A DNA stretch of 64,000 nt, from NCBI GenBank assembly GCA_015143295.1, contig CM026568.1, positions 21,706,607 through 21,770,606 of the forward strand, read 5' to 3'. The notes beneath the pieces are model-generated. The model was not told where the DNA came from and did no database searches. It was given only the letters and a program-made list of their open reading frames with translations. Shown here piece after piece: positions 57,641-64,000 of this stretch (position 1 is the first letter of the stretch; every line of letters begins with the position of its first letter). A program made the translations under genes and the position numbers. This stretch comes from Tetracentron sinense. Lineage: Eukaryota; Streptophyta; Magnoliopsida; Trochodendrales; Trochodendraceae.

Positions 57641-59439
57641 TTGCCTCGGCAAGTGTTGCTTACTCAGTAGGATTTTCTTTGCTCGTGATTCTCTTCAGTT
57701 ATAACCGGCCCTAGCAAAGCTAGTTATAACCTATGTCTGACGCGTGTCCCAAATATTGAGCACCAAAAGTCTCCGTTAGAAGCTCCCGTTAGGACTTTGG
57801 GTTTTGAAATAGGAGAGAGAGTGTGTCAGAACTCTACAAACCTTTTGATTTTTGAAAGACTCAAGAGAGAGAAAATGAATCACTGTTCACTTGTTTGGGG
57901 TTTGCAGAACAGAATCGGGGAGACCTTTCCCAACTCAAAAACTTCGCAAGAGAAACCCTCTCATTTGGGGGTGGGGTCCTGAGAAAGCAAAGCTGGTTCC
58001 GTAAGCTCGAGATGACGATTCCGCCAACAGTGGCTTCGTTTCCCACTAGAGAAGCGACACCCCCAAACTGATTTGACGATTTGTGAGCCTTACTTTCCAT
58101 TTACCACCATTTTCAGGTAAAAAGTATAGATGGATATGTTTTCTCTATGCATAATAATTTTCTTACTTTCCATTTACCAAATCAATATTAAGAATGAAAA
58201 AAAAAATTTAAGCAAAAGAAATGGTGGTGGGGAAGGACTAAGGAGTGCTAGCCCATTGTAGTGAAAGTTTAGCCAGATCAGGAAGGGTCTGTAATCCTAG
58301 TGTTTCACTTTCCACCCTAGTTCTCCCTCTGTGTGAATGCTGTCCAATTAAGAAGAGAAGAGATTTGAATATTGGGATGATACTTATATTTTCTCTGAAT
58401 GCATGGAAGGATCTTGATGTAAAAATTCAGAGCTTTATTAGGAAATGCTATGGTAAGACTATGTCTGAAAGATATCAAATACCACCATTTAGTTAAATGC
58501 TTCTGATAAGATCAAATACTGCTGAGGTTATCATTTCAATTGATATTTCCAACAAGAGAGCTTCGTTCTGATAAGATCAAATACTGATCCAACTAGCTAT
58601 CATTAACCAAAGAAATTTTTTGATTTGGAGGTTTCTTATGTGTGTTTTCAAAAATGAATTAGTTAAAATCATTTCATGTATGATTAATTCACGACAAAAG
58701 TTTATAATCGTTATATTTATGATTTTAAATCTTAAATTTCATGTTATATGGTTATATGTGTTTTCTTTTTATTTTTTTATTGTTTACAATGTACAATTAA
58801 TACTCAAAAAACCCAGTTGTTATAGGTCGATACTTCATGTCGATATTGATTGTGTCCCAATGTTGAAGATGATATGTCAAACAAAAAAATATTTTTTTTT
58901 GTTTGGGTAATATTAATTATGAATAATTTAAAAAAAAAGTGAGGACATTCGTGAGGTAGGAGAGATAATAGGAATGAGGAGTTTCTTATGTGCACGTATA
59001 TAATTTTTTAATATATATATTAAAGAAACTCCACTACTAAGTGTTGGTGGTAGTGGAGATATTTGAAACTTTTCATAAATTTATTGGATTATTTCAAAAT
59101 GCTCATAAATGATAAACCTCTTCGAGAAAGGTTATTAAATTTGGACCGGATGGGCAGTTGAGCCAGTAGAATCGAGAACATGTCATCGAAAAACTCCCAA
59201 AATTAGACTTAATTAAAAACCGGTAGAGAACCGCTCAAATCCGACCGGTTCAACCGGGAAACAGAGGTTGAAAACCAGTACCACCGGCGGAGAAAGGTAA
59301 AAGAAAAAAAAGGGAGAAAATGAGTAATTTACAAAAAAGGACACTGTCGAACCGGTGGAATCAGGAACCGGCTCCTCTGCCGGTTCGAGGCCTGGTCCGG
59401 TTCTGAAAACACTGGGACAAACCTAAACGTGAGGGGCAA

Positions 59440-60203
59440 GGAAAAACCCTTATAAAGTCTTCATTTCATCCGTCGCCAACGTTCATTCCCCTACTTTTGG
59501 TACTCCTCCCTCTGCGGAGCCTTCTTTTATTGAGAAGCTTTTCACAAACGCGTTTGTTCTCCGGAAGCGAAGGAAAGCAGTTTCTCTTCCTTGGCGTGGC
59601 GGGAACTCAACGGCAACTCCTTGGCGCAGGTAGCTCAGCCCTACTCTCAAAGTGATTTACAACTTTACCTTTTTAGGGTTTCTCTTGTTCTTTTTGTTCT
59701 AAGCTAGGTTAAAGCAGATGAATTAGATTGCTCTTGATCTTCCGCAGTTATAAATTCCCAATACGGGCCAAGAAACCCTGAAAACCTTAAGTTCTCTCTA
59801 TCTCTTTGAAGAAATCGTAGAAGCTTAAGTTCGTGAACTTTATGGGATATATTACAAATTGTCGATCTAAAAGCTTAAATGTGATGTAGCATCTAGCATC
59901 GGTAAAGATACAACCTGAAATTTTAAAAAAATGGAAATAATTGCGTGTTCATGCGAAGAATTTGGAAATCTACCAAGGAAGTTGGCAACAACGTAAATGT
60001 GCAAAGGATGGTAGCTTGCTAAGTTAGTGTAGTCGTTGGGTGTCCAAACCACGACCTGAGTCCAAACACATCTTTACCTGCTAACTTTCTAACCATCACG
60101 CCTGTTGCTTTGTGTTTGGGTATAATTTTGCTTCTCAAGCATTACTAGGATAATTGTTGATTTTCAGGTATAGTAACAGCAAAATGACAAAGGACTTAAT
60201 CAG
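59440..60203 (+). other. Possible promoter, 5'UTR exon and start-codon exon of an unknown gene
   Basis: CCTTATAAAG near 59450 could be a TATA box. The following 180 bp ends in GGCGCAG|GTAGCT (donor at 59630). An acceptor GATTTTCAG at 60159-60167 precedes a 36-nt exon containing ATG at 60184 (MTKDLI) and a strong donor CAG|GTAAGA at 60204. No further exon was found up to 61.5 kb, where a copia fragment begins. The upstream part is duplicated in copy 1 (about 56335-56520), without the start-codon exon. It could be a real gene with long introns, or a remnant. Confidence 0.3.
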
Positions 60204-60388
60204 GTAAGATTACTCAAACAAACAAGGAATTTATTAGAGTATGTTGTTTAAAAAAGGGAGTCTCAACCTGAATTTCAAATAACATTGGATATATTACTGT
60301 TATTTAATGCTGGTTTGACTTTTAACAGTTTTTTTTTTTTCCCGTTAAGTGATTATCTTGTTGTATAGAGTGCTGAATGTGGTCTGTT

Positions 60389-60795
60389 AGCCGGTGTAGT
60401 CAAATTGTTGCCTAGGCGCAGCCGCTTTACCTTTCTAGTGGTGCCTATGCCTTGTTCCCAAGGCACCAAAGCACTAGTGACGAAAGGTGCCTGAGACTCA
60501 CATAATTAAGAGTTCGGAATTAGCATAATAAGACCAAAACGTCACTATAAAAATACTGAGCATCGTTTGGAGAAAGAGCATAGTTTGGCTTTCTCTTCCT
60601 CCTCCTCTTTCTCCAAAATATGCTCAATATTTTTATAGTGAATTATTGGTCATATTAATGCTTTATTTCTAATTTTTAAAATTTTATTTCAAGTAACATA
60701 TTAATTCCATTTAATAAATTCTGGTCGCTTAGGCATAACCTAGGCAACACCTCATGTAGGGAACCCATATCGCTTGATGCTTTGACTACACTGCT
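60389..60795. mobile_element. Decayed inverted-repeat element
   Basis: The left end GTTGCCTAGGCGCAGCCG, preceded by GTGTAGTCAAA, is mirrored at the right by CCTAGGCAACACC and TTTGACTACAC. The interior includes the foldback at 60543-60640 and an AGGCACC-rich part. Superfamily unknown. Confidence 0.5.
60543..60640. repeat. 98-bp foldback with CACTA-like ends
   Basis: CACTATAAAAATACTGAGCA at the left pairs with TGCTCAATATTTTTATAGTG at the right, followed inward by TTTGGAGAAAGAG/CTTTCTCCAAAA. Stem of about 34 bp with few mismatches. The ends resemble CACTA termini, but it is far smaller than usual elements. Confidence 0.75.
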
Positions 60796-61499
60796 ACTAG
60801 CTCAAGTTAGACCATAATTTATTTTAGAAGGTGTTTCTTGATATAAGTTATAAACAATGTTTGGATTATGGAAATCAAAATTGCCGAAATCGATACGCAT
60901 CTCTTGATTGTTGATACGTATCGGTTTTGGCAAAGACCTATACGTTACTATTACTGATAAGTTTAAAATAAAGGGTGAATGACTCATCCGAAAAGTGAAA
61001 ACGATATGCATCAATAAGAATCATCCAATACGTATCGGTTTTGTAAATCCAGAAAATGAATTTTTCCCCACTGTCGCTTTATGCTCCCAGGTTTTTCTCT
61101 ATTTGAATCCTAGGGTTTTCTTTATTCCCTTTTCTCCCCTGTCTACATTTTAGAACATATTTTTCCCATACGTGTGCAGCTGATCTGATATGCTAGGATC
61201 ATGACAGTTGGGTCGGATAATCATTTTAGTAACATGTGATTAGAATGTGGGGAGATTTACCACAACTTGCATGGCCTAATGAGGGATATATGATGTGTGG
61301 GTTCCCAAGTGGTTTATGAAAGTTAGGATAAGGCCATATTCACCACCCAATGCCTTGATTACTGTCTTTTGTTAATCCCATTAATCAAGCTTAAGGAAAA
61401 TTGGTTGAAGAATATAAAATCATTTTTGTGGAGAAGATAGGGGCTGTCCTTGGACAATCAATCTTAATAACGAATTTATTTTTCAGCTCCGGTTTAAAT
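60796..61499. other. Intergenic, nothing recognised
   Basis: ATACGTATCGGTTTTG occurs twice (about 60905 and 61030) within ATCGATACGCAT-type sequence, probably an old repeat. No gene. Confidence 0.4.
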
Positions 61500-61705
61500 A
61501 TGGAAGTCTAGTTTTCTATGTGTGAATTGTGAAAGAAGAGAGAGACTTGTTTTAGGAAGAGGATGATTAGAGATTAGGATTTCTCTTAATCTATCAATTT
61601 TATATAATTATAAAAGCATTGATAAGGACGTAACTACCCTTACTAATGTATAGACAAGAGTATACACAAAAGAACTATGAGCATAGTTATAAGCCTATTA
61701 CAACA
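61500..61705 (-). mobile_element. Copia 3' LTR fragment
   Basis: On the minus strand TGTTGTAATAGGC begins directly after the purine tract GAGGGGGAG that follows the pol stop region. The far end is approximate. Confidence 0.55.
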
Positions 61706-62325
61706 CTCCCCCTCGAGTGGGGCGTAAATGTTAAACATGCCCAACTTGCTAAATAAATAATGATGTTTAGTTGATGCAACTGCCTTTGTGAGAATGTCAG
61801 CCAACTATTTATCTATCTTGACAAACAGAAGACTAATTATTCCGGAAGCCACTTTTTCTTAAATGAAATGTATGTCTACTTTGATGTGCTTGGTTCTATC
61901 ATGCTAGACTAGATTGTAAGCTATATCAATAGCTGCCTTATTGTTATAAAATAGTCTTATCTCAGATTGAACTGAAACCCGAGTTTCGTCATAAAAATCT
62001 TGATCCATAACAACTCACATGCTTCATGTGTCATTGCCTTATATTCTGCCTCTGCAATAGACAGTGCAACGATTGCCTATTTCTTGCTCCATTTAACTAA
62101 GTTCCCACTTACAAGTGCGCAATACCCAGAGGTGGATCTTTTTTCTGGATAGCCTTCAACTTGTAAATGTTCATTCTTCCGAAAAACACTCTTACCGAAA
62201 GATGATTTTAGATACCTTAGTACTCTTTCAGTTACCTCAAGATATATCGTTCGCGATTTATGCATGAACTAACTGATTACACTAACCGAGAAGGATATGT
62301 CAAGACAAGTTCTAACTTGGAACAT
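61706..62325 (-). pseudogene. Ty1-copia reverse transcriptase C-term and RNase H fragment
   Basis: The minus-strand reading gives CLDISFSVSVIS, stop, FMHKSRTIYLEVTERVLRYL, then KRSTSGYCALVSGNLVKW, stop, AIVALSIAEAEYKAMTHEAC and ELLWIKIFMTKLGF. After frame changes come DNKAAIDIAYN-like sequence, RTKHIKVDIHFI, KQLADILTKAV and KLGMFNIYAPLEGEC. These are the last reverse-transcriptase part and the RNase H domain, in order, of copia pol; about a dozen residues before RRSTSGY are deleted. At least four stops and two frameshifts. The copia LTR adjoins downstream. Confidence 0.9.
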
Positions 62326-63657
62326 ACCAACATCCTTCAACGATATTCCCTTTTATCATCGAGTTTGAGATAAGCTGATGCATGACAATGTAAACTAACC
62401 TAGATGGTGTGTTTGTGAGATAGGATTTTTTTATTGTAGCAATAATAAAATTCATCAACTATCTATTTCACAATTACAATAAAGAAAGTTAAAAGGGGAA
62501 TTAGTAATGCCCTAGGTTAAGTCACAATCTTGCAACAGTGAACCTTTCAATTTGATTAGGATGATCGTAACGGAAGTAAGAACTTCCACTAGCTTAAGGA
62601 TTTTAGTTCAATAATCAATGTAATTCCCTTATTCAATTTGAGGATTTCAAAAGAATAAGTCTAAGCTCGACAATGGTTATAAATTTTAATATGCAAGTAA
62701 AGTAGGTTTTCAATCAATGTTAATTGTAGAACACAAAATCAGTTGTAATATTGAAGGGGAGATGAAAATTAGGGTTAAGATTTAAGGGTTTGCTGTTTTT
62801 AGGGTTTGGGGGATATAAGAAGGCTATGTTTGTAACATGATGAACTAGGAGGGCTGGGGCAGCAATATTAGGGGCTGTAGGAGGTTGGAAAGTCGAGGGG
62901 AAGGTGCTGGATTTTGTGCAGCAACAAGGAGAAGGCCTAGGCAAGGTTGGGGAAAGTTGGGACAAGTGTGGAAGGGTTTGGAGAGGCTGGTATGAGGGTT
63001 AGGGCGATGCGGTAGCAAGGTTAGGGTTGGAAGAATTGCTAGGATGATGTGGCAGAAAGGGCAGATGGCTGGGATGATGGGGCAGCAAGGGGAACAAGGG
63101 AAAGGCTTTCGGTAGGGTTGGAATAGGACTAGGGTTTGTCCAGATCTGCTGGAACAACAATATGATGTGTTCAGATTTGCTGGAACAACAATAGGATGGT
63201 CCAGATCTGTTAGAACAATAATAGGGAATATGCTGTGAACAGTAACTCGTGAACACTACCCGTGAATAGTAATTTGAGAGAGATAGAGAGGAAAAAAATT
63301 TACAAAGATTACCTTGGAATCACTCTAAGGTTGGTATCACAGTCTCACACCATTCCCATCATAGGAGATTCTAAAAGCTAAAAAACTCATATTTCATTCA
63401 TAAAAGTTCTATCAATTTCTAATCTCCAAAGAGAGTTTATAAACAAAAGACTAAACCCTACTTAAAAGAAAAATATTAAACTACCCTTATTATGTTCTTT
63501 CATAATAAACTAACTACAAGGGACAAAACAAAGTAAAAAAAAAAAACTAGATAAATAAACAACTAAGTAACTAAAGAGGTGGGCCGGCTACTATGGCTAC
63601 CCATGCCCATCAATGGCCTAATCTCAACCCTCTGATCGTCATCTCTCGATCCCACGG
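62326..63657. other. Non-coding, likely LTR/3' region of the chromovirus
   Basis: On the minus strand, after the pol stop, TATGAATGAAATATGAG and TTTAGTTACTTAGTTG-type sequence resembles chromovirus LTRs, but limits cannot be set. About 63130-63225 holds three copies of an AGATCTGCTGGAACAACAAT unit. The long minus-strand frames at 62720-63256 are Pro/Ser-rich repeat translations, not called as genes. Confidence 0.45.
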
Positions 63658-64000
63658 TCAATTGTCCTCCAAGTCGTGATCCAACGGTAGATCTCCATCA
63701 TAAATGAAATCCAACGGTCCGATGTCCGCATCAACTCTTTTCGGCTGAGAAGATTTTGTCACTGGAGAAATAAAAGTTATAAAACTATCGTACTGCTCCA
63801 AGAAGTCAAGAAGTCGTTGCAACTCATCCTGCGTGATACATCATGAATGCAGAATGCCACATGCAATTTGTCTTTGACGTGATCCATCTCGGCCGGTCTT
63901 TCCACTTGGCGAGATAATTTTGACTTTTCCCATGTCTAGTGGAAACCATGTGAACTTCCAAGACATCCTCTATCTCTTCTGTATTGCTAGGCATGTAGGG
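63658..64000 (-). pseudogene. Ty3-gypsy (chromovirus) integrase C-terminal chromodomain, partial
   Basis: The minus-strand reading enters from beyond the window edge: IEDVLEVHMVSTRHGKSQNY, then LAKWKDRPRWIT, which matches the chromodomain pattern (V-E-IL..R, YLVKWKG...WI). A segment of about 46 bp bounded by ATCACG on both sides interrupts it. The frame then resumes as DELQRLLDFLEQYDSF and ends ...LDHDLEDN at stop 63658-63660. Chromodomains direct integration to particular chromatin. The interruption shifts the frame, so the copy is probably dead. Confidence 0.75.

Larger units (their letters stand above)
57233..60090 (+). repeat. Direct duplication, copy 2 (2,858 bp)
   Basis: Second copy of 54108-56981, 16 bp shorter overall through scattered one-base deletions. 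It continues at its right end into sequence with a possible splice acceptor and start codon (60168-60203). Confidence 0.95.

Noticed and set aside
62720..63256. Minus-strand Pro/Ser-rich frames as genes
   Set aside because: They translate diverged GGGCAGCAAGG- and GCTGGAACAACAA-type repeats in a probable LTR.

Overview
The window is nuclear DNA of a higher plant, most likely a eudicot with a repeat-rich genome. The evidence is the many LTR retrotransposon pieces with plant-type primer sites, LINE, tRNA-type SINE, CACTA, Mutator-like and Tourist-like elements, GT-AG introns, and one R2R3-MYB gene of the anthocyanin (subgroup 6) type. I cannot name the species. Almost all of the 64 kb is transposon-derived; only the MYB gene looks like an intact conventional gene.

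Layout. 1-5.7 kb: an old duplicated segment (copies near 1-268/2922-3000 and 5014-5690). Copy one is split by an inverted-repeat-bounded insertion that itself carries a long LTR (LTR-A) with a cluster of CGATCG-centred palindromes; copy two is split by a Mutator-like MITE with a perfect 9-bp target duplication. 6-9.6 kb: a minus-strand copia LTR with primer site, a Tourist-like MITE, a decayed LINE RNase H fragment and tandem repeats. 9.9-14.9 kb: a gag-only Ty1-copia retrotransposon with both LTRs (5.0 kb, gag broken). 15.8-19.3 kb: a non-autonomous CACTA element with a nested MITE. 19.4-27.5 kb: an LTR-C fragment, several MITEs and SINEs, and a block of minisatellites between about 97-bp direct repeats.

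28.1-30.4 kb: the R2R3-MYB gene in three exons on the plus strand, with a GC-AG second intron holding MITEs and a TATA box 112 bp upstream. 34.2-39.6 kb: LTR-B, closely related to LTR-A, interrupted by a 3-kb LTR of another family (LTR-D). LTR-D carries telomere-like repeats, about 40-bp tandem repeats, a recurrent TTAACCATGGTTAA palindrome and five homologous hairpins with paired (covarying) stem changes. A second LTR-D copy lies inverted at 47.7-50.3 kb. Upstream of it on the minus strand, at 51.7-53.05 kb, is a broken transposon gene of the 'putative gypsy type transposon' kind.

54.1-60.1 kb: a direct duplication of about 2.87 kb. Each copy contains the leader and N-terminal coding fragment of a GDP-L-galactose phosphorylase (VTC2/GGP) gene, with an upstream ORF ending 56 nt before the start codon, and a possible promoter and 5'UTR exon of a following unknown gene. 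The copies differ mainly by single-base indels. 60.4-64 kb: a foldback element, a copia RNase H/LTR fragment and the C-terminal chromodomain part of a chromovirus, both on the minus strand.

The genes do not form a pathway. Ascorbate (GGP) and anthocyanin (MYB) genes occur here, but the GGP copies are fragments. All family assignments come from reading the sequence; no database search was run.
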